This document shows positions 35,266-47,908 of a stretch of DNA of 64,000 bases, piece by piece; within the stretch, counting starts at the first letter, position 1, and each line of letters starts with the position of its first letter. A program made the translations under genes and the position numbers. Under the pieces are notes generated by a model. The model saw only the letters and a list, made by a program, of their open reading frames with translations. It was not told the origin of the DNA and ran no database searches. This DNA comes from Pratylenchus scribneri (taxonomy: Eukaryota > Nematoda > Chromadorea > Rhabditida > Pratylenchidae), in contig JAQSEB010000111.1 in NCBI GenBank assembly GCA_030063045.1, forward strand, positions 558,001 to 622,000, in the 5' to 3' direction.

Positions 35266-35847
35266 GCTATTTTTAGTTGCATCCCGACAAAAAAAAAACA
35301 ATGCCATGCCACCATCGACAAGGCCACCTAAAATAAACTCAGACCTTGACAATCCTCTCTCTCAAAATTTCGAGGATACAATCCTAATTTTATTGCATGC
35401 AATTAAAATTTATTTCTCCGCATTAATAATCCAATTATTCATCATTTATTTTCGCCTCTGCTGTGCAGAAATGTTGGTTTTTTGAATCTTGCTTTGCCAC
35501 AAATCCATAAAAAATTGATTATTTTTATTGAAAAACAAATTTGATGAAAAAATTTTTGGAAAAATTTTGTTGAGGAAAAAATTTTCTTTTAAAATTTGCA
35601 ATCTTGATTTTGAACCAAAAAAATTCACCAAGATTTATCAAGATCTTGATTAAATTTTTCGGGCATTTCTTCAAGATTGATCAATATCAAGATTTATCAA
35701 GATCTTGGGTTCAATATCTTGATTGACCACTGTGCCCGATCTATTAGAGCCCAGCCATCATCATTCAATAGTTACTATTAATTTTTGTCGCTATAGGGCA
35801 AATTACCAAAGAATTTTCATAGAAAAGTTTACAAAAATGGGAAAAAT

Positions 35848-36510
35848 TTGAATATTGGCATAATAAGACAAAATTCAGGCTGTATTCCCACTTCCCCCAT
35901 TTTCTTATTCTTCCATTTCTTGCCAAAAACCGATTTCAAAAATTGGAATTTTTCAGTTTTCATAGGTAAAACTTTTTTCCTTTTGAATTTTCGGTTTTGG
36001 GCCGGGAGAAAAGGCACGCCGAATGAATGTCAGCTTTCCAATGATATACGGTTTATGAGGTCTAAACAAAAAACCCTGGGCTGTGGAGGTCGGCAAAAAT
36101 GGTCAATTCGGCATTTTTCCCTTCGTGGCCGATTGGCGAAGGTGGGGGGATGGGGGCGGAGGTCGTGGGTTCGAATCCCACTCGTGGCAGATAATATTTT
36201 TAGATGAACTAAGGAAGAAACGGGTTTTTGGGGATGAAGAAAACTATTTAAAGAGTGGTTAAATTTTTTGAAGTGCACAAAAAAGTGAAAATGTGGAAAA
36301 ATGAATAAAAATGTCCAATTGGCCAGCGAAGCGAGCCTTAAGAATTGCCATTAAAAATAGTACTGGGGTACCTTAAAACGCCACGCGCTTTTTACAACGC
36401 GGAAGTTCAAATTTAACCAGACGCGTTAGCGGCTGGTTTGACATAATAAGACAAAATTCAGGCTGTATCCCCATTTCCCCCATTTTCTCATTCTTCCACT
36501 TCTTCAATAA
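35848..36510. repeat. Unit flanked by about 65-bp direct repeats, containing a Pol III (SINE-like) promoter
   Basis: ATAATAAGACAAAATTCAGG and the following CTGTAT..CCC..TTCCCCCATTTTCT occur at 35861-35925 and again at 36441-36505 in direct orientation. Between them is a tRNA-like segment. The layout suggests a dimeric or tandem short interspersed element, or a recombination product. Confidence 0.6.
36118..36200 (+). other. tRNA-derived Pol III unit (A box, B box, T-run)
   Basis: TGGCCGATTGG (36126-36136) fits the A-box consensus TRGYNNANNGG, and GGTTCGAATCC (36168-36178) is a perfect B box inside a good T-arm (GTGGGTTCGAATCCCAC). A TTTTT terminator follows at about 36195-36199. The acceptor stem does not pair and no anticodon arm forms between the boxes, so it is a SINE head or tRNA pseudogene rather than a working tRNA. 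Confidence 0.65.
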
Positions 36511-36949
36511 AAATGAAGTCTTATTAGGGGAGATATGAGAGGAATAGAAATTAGATTAGGACAGAGTTGATTATGATTTGGGAAAATCGATCTAATTTAA
36601 AAAAAATAAATTGGAAAATTTTGTTCAAAATAACCAAAAATAGGAGAGAGATCAAAACCGAAAACCGACATTTTTCAAAAATGGAAAAACTGGTTTACAA
36701 GTCGACACTTTCGAAAACCCGTCTAATAGAATCCAACAAAATTTTTCTATCTTATAAAATTGCTTCCATTCCAATTCAAATCCCATTTGTATTTATCTCA
36801 TTCCATATCTATTTTAATAAAAAATAAAATTCGCGAATAAATTATCGACTAATTTTTTTCGTCACCAATTTTACATTACACCTTTTGGCTGCTGATTCAT
36901 TCATTTTCAATCCCAATTACCTATTTTGGGTGAGATTTTATCATTTCAT

Positions 36950-38560
36950 TCACAAATAAATAATTTACTAAGCCCAATCAAACAAACACTAATATATAAT
37001 TTAATATAATTTAAAAAATATAAACTACAAAATTTAATTTATAAAGAAAAGCTAAAATATATTCTATTATACCTAATTATTTAATAAATCAATAAAATTA
37101 AATTATAGAATAATATAAAGCAAATTAATTTAAAAAAATTGAATTCTTCTGAGATGTGCGGAAAATATAAAATTAAAAAATCCATAATGATTTGATATTA
37201 TAATTAAAAGAATAAGGAATGAAAACAAATATAATAATGCAAATAAAAAAAATTTGGACTAAAATTGTATAAAATTTTAATCCATTAAAAAATTATTTAA
37301 TATATTGAAAAAATTAATTAATATTTAATTAATAAGAATCCAGCGTGAATGGGAACACAAAGAAAACGAGTACCACCGTCGGAAATCGAGTCATTTAATT
37401 TTATAAATATTTATTTTATAAAATATAAAAAATTAAAATTAATTTTTACTATAAAAAATGAAAAAAAATAATAATTTATTTATATATTATATAATTTAAA
37501 AATATATAAGATTACAAAATTAAATTTATAAATAAAAGTAGAATATATCCTATTTTACAAAGTACAAACTATTTAATATTTCGATAAAAAAAGTGAAAAA
37601 TTTTATAATATATAGCAGCAAATTAATTTATAAAATTTAATTCTTTTGAGATATGCGGAAAATAATAATTTATAATAAAATTAACTAAGATTTGGAAAGA
37701 AGGTATATTGATATTAAATTAATAAGAATAAAGAATGAAATAAATAAAAGTTTGAAAATAAAAATAAAATTATGGATTATAATTGTAAAAAAATTTAATC
37801 CATTATAAAATTATTTAATTATAGTGAAAATCTAATTAATATTTAATTAATAAGAAAAAAAAAGAACGAAGCAAGGCTTCAAGAATTAGAAACCACCCGA
37901 TGTCGGGAAGAATTGAAACAAGAACAAAGGGTCATTTAATTTTATAAATAATCTATTTAATAAAATATGAAAAATTAAAATTGATCCTTACTATAAAAAC
38001 TAAAAAATAAAATAATCTAAATTCCTTATTTAATTTGTGGAAATTTTTAAACAAATTTTAGCAGATTTTAAAGAGTTTTAAATAATTAAAATTGATCCTA
38101 TTAATACTAACTATTAAATATATCGATGAAATTTAATAATTGAATAATATAAAGAAAATTTAAAAGAATGAATTCTTCTGAGATGCGCGGATAATAATTA
38201 TTTATAAAAAAAAATAAGATTTGGAAAAATGATATGGTGGTATTAAATTAATAAGAATAAAATTATTTAATAATAGTGAAATATTAATTAATATAAAATT
38301 ATAAGAAGAAATGGATAATATTCGCTGAACTAAACAACATGAACGCGAACATTGGGAGGAAGTCATTTAATTTTATAAATATTCTATTTTATAAAAGATG
38401 AATAATTAAAATTAATTTTTAGAAAATAAAATAATATTTATATATAAAAATATTTAAGTTTAAATGAATTTTTTATTATATATTTTAAAAAATAAAATAA
38501 GTATTAACCCTAATAAAAAACTAATGAAAAAATTAAATTAAAAAATTAAAATTTATAAAT
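36950..38560. repeat. Three degenerate tandem units of about 0.5 kb with exon-like modules
   Basis: Each unit has, in order: ATTCTTCTGAGATGTGCGG (37143, about 37642, about 38171), then AT-rich sequence, then AATATTTAATTAATAAG, a short GC-richer stretch, and GTCATTTAATTTTATAAAT. The GC-richer stretches (37337-37389, 37856-37930, 38305-38361) sit between an acceptor-like AAG and a donor-like GTCATT. In one frame the first two read as charged helical peptides (QREWEHKENEYHRRKS; NEARLQELETTRCREELKQE). The third has a TGA in that frame. A further GC-rich patch at 38571-38635 can read KDCHKPCLKKDE followed by a stop. No intact gene can be assembled. Confidence 0.6.
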
Positions 38561-38890
38561 AAAATTGGGGCCTGGGGGGGAAATCTGCCAAGGACTGTCA
38601 CAAGCCATGTCTGAAAAAAGATGAGTGACCCCCAGAGCCCAGCAGACAGATAACTATATAATTTTTAAAAAATAATAAATAAACAGTTTTGTAAAATTTT
38701 ATCATTGAGCGAAAAAAACTAATATTAAAGCAAAATATTTCTTAATATTTTATCACTTTTATTTATTTCCATTTTACTGGAAAATTTTTTGCATTTACTT
38801 ATTTCTATTTTTTCTCTAACTTTTTTGCCTTTAAAAAAAGCTTGTGGCAAATGCCAACGATTAAAATTGAAAAACCAACTTTTTGCTTAT

Positions 38891-38935
38891 TGAGTGCATT
38901 AAAATATGCGAATTTGGGCCAGATGAATTAGAATG
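38891..38935 (+). pseudogene. Relic of the serine-protease gene's Cys-rich exon
   Basis: The frame reads IECIKICEFGPDELEC, against QIECIKICEFGPLEC in the protease gene (33379-33417), with matching downstream AT-rich sequence (AATATTTAATAATAAATTGA). No other protease exon is nearby. It is a leftover of a duplicated copy. Confidence 0.7.
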
Positions 38936-39226
38936 TAAATATTTAATAATAAATTGACCAATAAATATACTAATTAAGCCTATTCAAAAATTAGAATCAA
39001 ACAAAGCAAATTTTTATCTTTCAAGAAATCAATTGCAATTTAATTAATTTATAAATAATAAATTTGATGTTTGTGATCATAAATGTATCAAAATAAAAAT
39101 TTTCTTCTCATAAGAAAAATATTCTGGTAATAATTATGGTTCAAAATTGGGTTATTTGTTTTTCTTTCTATATTTCTCTTTTTCTTCCTTCCTTCATTGA
39201 ATTGAGCAACATTTGAATCCATTTTT

Positions 39227-42200
39227 CTAGTCTCTTATCGGCTTGAAATCCGGGAAAATTCGCCGAAAAATTTGGTCATAATCGGATGCAAATTCCACAT
39301 CAATACCCTCTTTGATGAATCCTTCCATTTCATCATAATCTTCTCGATTGTCCTCCGGCAAAATCACTAGCGGAATGCCCACACGTTTGGCAGCATCCAA
39401 CTGGAATAAATAATTAAAATTAATTAATTATTACATTCAAAGGCATCAAGTGTATCAAATTGATTAAAATTTTAATTTAGAAATTTTAATTTGGAATTAA
39501 AGTCATCAAAATTTTTGAATTTTAAATTTTAATTTTCCGGAAATTAGGTCATAAAATACATATTTAAATTTACAAATTTTAATTTTCTACTGGAATTAAT
39601 GAAATCAAATTTATTTTTAAAAATTATTGTAAAATATTTCCAATTAACAAAACCAACTTTTTCTTTGATTCCTCCAACTGCGAGCACCCTCCCCCGCACA
39701 GATATTGACCCGGTCATTGCGATTCCCCGAATTGGCAAATTCAAAGCCAATGAGAGAAATACGCTCACAAAAGAGGTACCGGCCGAATTACCTGTCCCTT
39801 CAAACTCAAATTGAACAATAACATTGAATTGGTCGAAGAAATTGTTTTCGGGATCATGGCGTTTCAACACATTTTTGGCAACTTCATAGGCTGAAAATAT
39901 GTAAGATGCATTTTTTTAATTTTAATGAATTTACCTATTTCTATCGATTCTTTTACTCCATTGTCCGAAACGCCCACAATCTTCAGTTTTTCCACTGATC
40001 CGATATTAATATCGGCTTCAATGTAATCGGAGCTACCACCTTAATTTTGAAATAGAAATTCAGAAATAAATATTCAACCCTAAAAGTATACTTTTTTGCA
40101 TTAAAATACATTTTTTGCATCAAAAGTAGTTTTCGACTTCGGAAAAATCAGAAACCTGTTTTAGATCTTACAAACCTAATATAAATTTGTAGATCTTATC
40201 GAAACGCATTGATTGGTATAAAAAATGCAAGGCTTTGGCCAAAATTAAAGTGTTTAAAATCAGAAATTAAATTGTTGTCAATTTAAACTAAAAAATGTAT
40301 GTTTCAAAAGACGCGCCTCTCGATGAGATCTACGAATTGGTATAAGGTTTACAAGGTCTGAAACCACTATATGATTTATTAGAAATAAACTTTTTTTAAT
40401 GCAAAAAAGTTATTTTGATGTAAAAAATATTTCTCATCCTAAAATAATTTTAAAATAAATTCCCAAAAATAAACTGAACCAAGTGAAAACGATGATAATA
40501 ATCCCATGATCATTCCAGGTTGTGTTTTTCCATCATCATATGGCAATTTATTGAATAATTTAGGCCCAAAAAAATTCTCCAATATTCCTTCGTTCACCAC
40601 CAAAGGTTCCTTCACTTTTCCTCGTTCCAGACGCTTTTTTGCAACCAGATAAATCTGAATATTGCAAAAAATTAAAAAAAGAATCAAAAATGATTAATTT
40701 TACATTTTCAAGGTATTCTTCCAATTTCTTCACTCCAGCTTCGTAACAATAGAATTTAATAATCATCGCGATGGCATCGTCCGTCACCTTCAATTTGTCG
40801 TCCATTAGGCCACTAGAATAAAAAAAAAAGAATTTAAATATTCAATGAAAGTTTTTGAGTATTTTTCCGTTATATCAACCCCTCGAATTTTTTTTTTATT
40901 AAAAATCATTTTCCTTTCCAGGGTATTTTTTCGCGCTGAATGATAACATGCGATTTAAATGATTTACGTGAAATTTTACGTAAAATGCTTGACTAATAAA
41001 TGCTTTTTTTGGCAGATATTACACCACAAAATTTCTTAGTTTCTTCTAGAATCCTATACTTCGAGCCGTAAGCCCCAATCTTAGCCTAAATCTTAATCCT
41101 ACGCCATAATACTAGCCCTATTTAAGGAAATAAAATGGCCATAACTTTTTTATTTTTGAGTTTTATGCAAATAGTATATTCGTGATTCACTTATCGAGAC
41201 GCGTCGATTTTGCTATATTTTGAATGAAAAAAACTTTGGGCATTTTTTCGAGTTTCGAACCATAATAGGGACCCTGACTTTTTAATTTTCAAGTTCACAT
41301 AACTCACGTGAATTAGGTAAAAAATGTTCAAATTCTTGTTCAGCGTTGAAAATTACCTAGAAAATTATTTTTAATAAAAAAATTTCGAGGATGGTGACAT
41401 AATGGAGAAGTACCAGATTTTGTATATTTTACTTACTATTTTCCTTCCAACTTGGGAATAAAGTGTTCTTTGGCAATTTTGATCTTCTCTTCTGCAGCAT
41501 ATCCCCAAAATTCAATTGGAACCATTCGATTTTTCAATGGTCCCAAACGACCTTTCCAAAATCGCTGGATCAATTCCCATCTATCGGTCGATGATAGAAT
41601 GAATAACACATTGGAGAGATCAACGGGCACATCCAAAAAACGGTCAACAAAATCATAATTTTCTTCTGGGTTGAGCGCTTCAAACAAAACATGCAAAAAA
41701 TCATCACTTGCTGCACGAAATATTTTAATTGTTGCTAAGAAATTCCCATGTTTACCTGATTCAATTTCGTTGACATTGATAACAATCACCCTTTTAAGAG
41801 AATTTGAATTAAATAAATTTTTTAAGAATGCAAATTCTCACGGGTTTTCAGTTTGAGCCTCATTCAAACATTCAACCAATTTTCCCGGTCCTACGCCACC
41901 TTTAATTGCAGCAGAGCCCATAATCTTTCCACATTCAACCGAAAATTCACAAAACTAAAAAATGAAATTATTTAGATTTTTCGATAAATAACAATTTTTA
42001 TTTCTAAATCCTATGATCACAAATATCAAACAACAAAAATATTGGTGCCAATCTTTTGACTGTTTAAGGCCATTGTCAGAAAAGGGTAAAAGTTAAGATC
42101 AAATCCAATAATATTAAGTCCAAAACGCATTATTCTTTTTTAAAAAATTTAAATAAACCTTTCTGCCCAATGCTCGCGCAATTGATTTAGCCATGGTGGT

Positions 42201-42688
42201 TTTACCAATGCCAAATGACCCACAAAATAGCAAAATTTTCCCAGTTTTTTGTTCTTCACATTCAATGAATTGTAGAATTTGTTTTTTCAAAGCATTCATC
42301 CCAACCATATCTTCATCCAACATTTTTCTCATCAGTTCAATATCCTCATTGTCTTGCGATGCTTTGCCCCACGGCATATTTGTCAAATAATCCAAATTGT
42401 ACCTAATTAATTTGCAAAATTGCACAAACCGAAATTCACCCACTTTAAGTTTTCATAATCGCCGTGGCCAATACCAAGTTCTTCTAATTTGGCCTTTTTC
42501 TTATTAATTGCATCCATTACATCCTCCGGTATATGAGCAGAAGTTGCATTGATTTCCTCTATTACAGATTCTCGGGCATCAGAAGTTGCGTTAATCTCCT
42601 CCATTTGATGATCCGTCACCTCAGAATTTGTCTTGATTTCTTCTTCCACTGCTTCTTGCGAGTCAGAAATCGCTTGTTTACTGTTCAT
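39227..42688 (-). CDS. Divergent Lon protease lacking the N-terminal domain, with a degenerate ATPase
   Basis: Lon is an ATP-dependent Ser-Lys protease of mitochondria or peroxisomes. From the ATG at 42688, an acidic leader is followed by YLTNMPWGKASQDNEDIELM and the Walker A GSFGIGKTTMAKSIARALGR. The expected pore-loop segment is shortened (AAIKGGVGPGKLVECL) and Walker B reads VIVINVNEIE, with both acidic residues replaced. PVDLSNVLFILSSTDRWELI and the helical YCYEAGVKKLEEYLENV follow (the usual sensor-2 Arg is Tyr). The protease domain is convincing: EGTGNSAGTSFVSVFLSLAL holds the catalytic Ser and VLAVGGIKEKVLDAAKRVGI the Lys. It ends FPDFKPIRD. The substrate-binding LON N domain is absent. 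Two foldback elements sit in introns. Confidence 0.88.
40075..40440. repeat. Foldback element in a Lon intron (family A)
   Basis: Inverted halves: TTTTTTGCATTAAAATACAT and TAGATCTTATCGAAACGCAT on the left, GCGCCTCTCGATGAGATCTA and TTTTTTTAATGCAAAAAAGT on the right. The internal words (AGATCTCATCGAGACACATC type, GGTATAAGGTTTACAAGGTC) are shared with the element at 56.2 kb. Confidence 0.65.
40868..41400. repeat. Second foldback element in a Lon intron (family B)
   Basis: The left end TTATATCAACCCCTCGAATT followed by TTTTATTAAAAATCATTTTC is mirrored by the right end AAAATTATTTTTAATAAAAA followed by TTTCGAGGATGGTGACATAA. The interior has no open frame. It is nonautonomous. Confidence 0.6.
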
Positions 42689-43460
42689 TTTCTTTGCTTT
42701 TGACAAAAAGATTTATTTTTGGCTTTTTTGCTTTTCTACAATTTGGGAGAATTAAATAAATCAGGGGCATTTGTGCAAATTAAAATTAAAAATTAGCTCA
42801 TCAAGAATGAGAGGAAGGAATAATTTGCTCAAAAAGTGCAACAACGAATCAGATAAAATTGAGGCAAAATTGACAAAACATAAAGCAATAAATCCAGTAA
42901 GATTTTATTTTATAACCAAAATTTTCTGAAGGGGAATGAAGGCAATTTGGTGGTCAAAATCTTAAAACATTATAAAATGCTCAAAAATGATATGATCTTT
43001 TGAACAGATAAATACTTAAATAATTATAAAAGTTAATAAATCAGTCTGAAATGTGCTAAATTAACGGAAAAATGAGAGATGACGCAATAATATATTTCCA
43101 ATCAATTTTTGCATATTTTTTACCCATTTCCTATCTCTGCCGACAACATTTTTTTACACGATAAAGCCATCCTCCCATTAATTTTTATTTTCATCCATTT
43201 TCACCCTTTCAATTTATTAATTTTCTCTGTGTATAATATAACATTGATACAAATTGAATGAATCATCTCAATTTTCTATACTTTTTCCTAATAATTTTTT
43301 TATAGAAATTGTAGAAAATAAATGAGGATTTATGGGTAATAGATATGAAAATATGGAAGTTGTAAAATTAATTTTTCTATAAATAAACAAATATCACATC
43401 TCCCACCAGCAAAAAAAGATTATTCTCTAAATCTTCAAATTTTACTGCCCAAAACTGATA
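42689..43460. other. Intergenic, upstream of Lon
   Basis: AT-rich; nothing recognised. Confidence 0.4.
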
Positions 43461-43468
43461 GTTTCTAG

Positions 43469-44139
43469 GGCAATACTGGAGAACATGTCCTTTTTTGTAT
43501 TTTGGTTTTTTGTGTCAAATATGGTACCAATCGACTCCTCTCGATGAGTGGAGTCGAATGAGCGCACGCACTAATCGATTCGACCACAAGCAAAAAAGTT
43601 ATGGCCTCGAGAAAATCGAAAAAGTGCTTGGTCCCCACTATGGGTCGAAAGACGAAAAATTTTTTGAAAAATTTTTCGGTCAATTATAACTCAATCGACG
43701 CGTCTCGATGAGAGAAGCTCAAATCTATCATCGTTTTCGTATAAAATTCAAAACTAAGAATGTTATGGCCATTTTAATCTCGCTGGAATGTGTTGGAACT
43801 GCGGAGGAATGTAAGAGTGGACTCCGGAGTGTGCGTAGCCGAAGCGCGGGAACTGGACGGGCTTGTGGCGAGCGAAGCGAGCCACAAGCTCGTCTGGTCG
43901 CGCGGAGGCGGAGCACACGGAGGAGTCCACTCTGAAATGCCCACCGGAGCAGTTCCAATCCGTATTTCCTTTGCGCGACTGCTTTTTTTTAATACTTTTT
44001 CGGTCATAACTTTTTTGCTTGTGGTCGGATCGATTAGTGCGTGCGCTCATTCGACTCATCTCGTCGAGAGGAGTCGAATGGTACTATATTTGACCCAAAA
44101 AAACAAAATATAAAAAAGGACATGTTCGCCAGGATCGTC
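43469..44139. mobile_element. Foldback element (family C) with 8-bp target duplication
   Basis: The ends GGCAATACTGGAGAACATGT and, reverse-complemented, GACGATCCTGGCGAACATGT begin about 125-bp inverted repeats (for example GAGCGCACGCACTAATCGAT left, ATCGATTAGTGCGTGCGCTC right). The identical 8-bp GTTTCTAG flanks both ends (43461-43468, 44140-44147). The core (43840-43965) is GC-rich, contains its own hairpin (GCTTGTGGCGAGCGAAGCGA with GCCACAAGC), and is shared in reverse orientation with the element at 51.2 kb. Open frames here are palindrome artefacts. Confidence 0.85.
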
Positions 44140-44412
44140 GTTTCTAGCGATGAAAAGATAAATAAATTAATTATTTAATTTGAAATGTTTAACGTGTTCA
44201 AATAGGGCTATACGCTTTGCTCGTAGAGATGAGTCAATTTATTTAGTGAATTTGAAAAAATTTTCATGAAGCCAAATTCGAATGTATGAAAAAAATTTTA
44301 TTTAAAATTTTTGTTATCTTCTTTGAATTTTTATTTTTCAATATAAGTATTATATGTAATTTAAAATCCATTCTACAATAAATAATAACAAAAATTGTAA
44401 ATTTTTCTTCCT

Positions 44413-46887
44413 TTAATTCACAATTTGTGGTGCAATTTTCATTGGCCTTGGCTCTATTTTCCCTCCTTCAATTTTCATTGTTGGTCGATGTGTCCATTCC
44501 CAATTGCCAATTCGACGCTTCAATTCCTCCCAAAGCAATTGTCTTTCTTCGCCCACTTTTTGTAACATTGCCCCATTTTCCAGTGCCCTACGAGACAAAT
44601 ATGGAAGAACACCTTGGACTGGCCCCCAGGGAATGTATTTGAAAATGTTGTAACCAAATTGGGCTTGTGTGAATGAAATCTTAAAATTAAAATGAGATGA
44701 ATTTAATTTCATATCCCCTGTTTTTGGCCTGACCGCATCGCTCATTCCGTAGAGTTGTCCAAAAGAGAGAACATTTTCCCCCGGTTGAATGCCCTTTTGC
44801 CTCATTAATTCCATTGCGAATTTGATTGTTTCCAAATTATGGCTTGCCACCATTGCTGACACTTTGTTTCGTCCACTCACCTCCCATTCATCCAAAATTG
44901 CCTCCAAACATTGATAGTACATCTAAACAATTGAATTATTAATTGAATAAAATTGTTTCTACTTGTGATGTTTCTTCATATGTTCCATTTATTGGATCCA
45001 TTTTTCCATTTTCTATAGCCCTTTTTCGCTCCTGTTCCATATAGGCCCCACGGACCTAAAATTGGAATATTTTTCATTGTTCAAAAATATTCATTTTTCA
45101 CCAATTTGCAACCAAAATGGAAATTTTCTCGTCTTGCTAAATTCATATCAGCCAAAAGATTGGACAATCCATTGCGTAAATATGCTTGATATGTGTTCAA
45201 AATTTGGGCATTTTCTTTATTAAATCTAATAATATTAATAAATTGAATTAATTTATTCAAATTCCCAATTCACCTTTTCATAAGGCTAATTGCAAATTGA
45301 GAAATGGCCGGCTGGAAATATGTTTGTTCCGCATCAATCATCAGCCGAATGCCCTTTTCCTTTGCATATTCGGCGATTTGAATGAGGCGATCCAAAAAAT
45401 AATTAAAATAAATTATTGAATGGAATTGGCAAAAACTTGCCATTCATTTCGGCGCATTCTTTTTGTTCTTTTTCAGTCAATTTTTGGACCAATGATTCTA
45501 ATCGACCTGTTTTCGTGTTCATAACCTGAAAATGGGATTTTTATTGATTTTTTTTTTAAATTTTTTCGCTATAATTAAATTTAATAAAAAAAAATAAATT
45601 AGATTTAAAAATTCATTGAACATTTTTAATTCCATTTTATTTTTAAATATAAATAATTTAATTATTTTTTATTCACCTCCATTTCATGAAAAATTTTATT
45701 TGAATTGTTCACATTTTCAAAATCAATTCCAATTATATTTTCCCTTATATTTTCCCATGTCAATGGATCAAATATTTCATTTTGAGGCATTTCAATTTGT
45801 TCAAGCAATATTCGCATTTTTGCCTCATCCATTTTAACGCCAATATTCTGTAATTATTTTCATCGAAAATATAAATATTGATTTAAAAATTAACTTGAAG
45901 TTGTTTTTGCAAATTTTTTCCTTCGATTTGTCCATCTTTTCTAGCCAAAATGTTGAAAAGCTTTTTCTTTTCTTCAATAATTTCCGTGAGGCGAATCAAC
46001 AATTCTGGAGGGCCCAATGCAGTCAACTAAAATCAAAATTAATAAATTTAAATGGGATTCATTTTTTGTTGAACTTTCAAAACGATGAATCCTTTCCCAT
46101 TGGTTGCCTTCGCTGTTGAATCAATGCATTGACAAAATATTTCCACATTTTTGTCGAATTCTTCTTTTTCATATTTGCCTTTTGATTGGCCAATATCCTG
46201 CTCAACACTATAATCCAAAATTGATTGCACTCCAAATTGTTGCAATTTTGAGACCGTTTTGGAGACATAAAAAATAATTTTTATTAAATATTTTGTGCAA
46301 TTTTTACTTCATCCAAAGTTTCTCCGGCCACAAAATGTCCATAAAATGTCATTTTTAATAGTCGATTGAATAATTGGCTGCCGAGAATTTTTTGCATTCC
46401 ATTCAAAATTTGTTGATTATTCCTGTGGAAATGAATGCCATAAATTTATTCCCCTCGCCCGAAAACCCACTGAACAAGCCAATCAAATTGGCAACAACGA
46501 AAGACGAACAATCCCCGAATTAAATCAAAATTTGATTTCGATTTGAATGCCTCTTTCCCATTCAATTTAAATTCATTTGAATAATGGCCAATTCTTGGTT
46601 GCTTAATTTTTAATGATTAATTTTAATTGAATTAAAATAAATGAATTTGCCTCAGCAATTTGTCCCATTTGAATTTGTGGAATAATTCTTCCTTCATACA
46701 AATTCGCCATATTTATTGTCCTTTTTTGTTGGATTGAATTCTTTGCCTCCAATTTGCCAAAATGCCTCAAAATTTGGTGAAAATTGCCGCAATTTTGTCG
46801 AAATTCAAAATCCAAATATGAGGGTCTTGAAAATTGGAACGAGGCGGAAATATGTCGAAAAATACTGACACGATTTGCAGAAAACAT
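44413..46887 (-). CDS. Proline dehydrogenase, mitochondrial
   Basis: FAD enzyme that oxidises proline to pyrroline-5-carboxylate in the inner mitochondrial membrane. Start [20 protein letters not shown] is Arg/Ser-rich, as expected for a mitochondrial presequence. Exons in order include [146 protein letters not shown] (the family's substrate-site RRxxEN) and [12 protein letters not shown]. Introns are short. The stop is at 44413-44415. A relic of the last exon lies at 35.1 kb. Confidence 0.95.
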
Positions 46888-47908
46888 TTTTTGAATTTTT
46901 GGGAATTCTTTATCTCTTTGATTGGAGAAATGATCAGAATTGTTGAAAAATTCGAGAATTTATATGCACCGAAAATCACGTGACGATAATGCAGAGAAAA
47001 TTTCCAATGTGGAATTCTCAGAATGGCTTAAAAAAACTTGCAAAAAATAGAATTTTGTCCTAACTCCGCCCATTGATGATTTATGAAATAATAAATTTTG
47101 AGTGAATATAAATAATTAATTATTCAAAAATAAAAATGCGAATGATGGGTTAATAGATTATGGCATTTAATAAAATAAATGGCTAACTATAATAAAGGAA
47201 ATCTATTCATTTCAAAATAAAGAATGCCATTCATTTTAAAAGGGCAAAAAGCTCAAAAATAATTGCCAAATAATTTACTTCCTTTTGCATCATTCTTATG
47301 AAATATTGAGGAATTTATCAGAGGAATATTTTCTGTTGATGGTCTGCTACTAAACCCAAAAATCGGCTTAAAATCAACGCCTTTCCATTTTGTGGTGAAC
47401 CCCAAATTCCCTTTCCCTTCTCCAAATGTGAACATAAACACTTTTGCAAACAAACAAACAAATAATTCACTGATGAGGATGATTAATGATTTATTAATAT
47501 TTGGGTTCAACTAATGAATGCCAATTGGCTGTTGGATGATAGAAAATAATTATGAAATTATATTCTTAAAATTCGGACTAAATATTAAATTTGATCAGTT
47601 GAAATGAATTTAAAATTTATTAATTTTAATTAATAGACTAGTAATTCTCCTTAAATCCACTGATTAAATGTTTTTTATGAACATTACCATAAATAATTTA
47701 TCTGTTAAATGGAACGGATATATGATAATAATAATAAGAAAAGGATATAAAATAAATTTGTAGAATTGGAAAAATTTTATACCGAAATAAATAAATAGAA
47801 AAATAAAATTATAAAAATGAAGAATTGAAATTGAAACAGAATAAAGAATAGAATGTGCGGTATTTAATTTTAGAATTTTAAATTTGTCATTTGAAACATT
47901 TCGATGGA
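46888..47908. other. Intergenic
   Basis: AT-rich sequence with an open frame at 47253-47510 (-) that shows no features. No gene supported. Confidence 0.4.

Noticed and set aside
36126..36185. Functional tRNA gene
   Set aside because: A and B boxes are perfect, but acceptor and anticodon stems do not form.
43708..44113. Several overlapping Arg/Ser-rich frames
   Set aside because: They fall within a palindromic foldback element, which opens frames on both strands; the same occurs at 51.3-51.7 kb.
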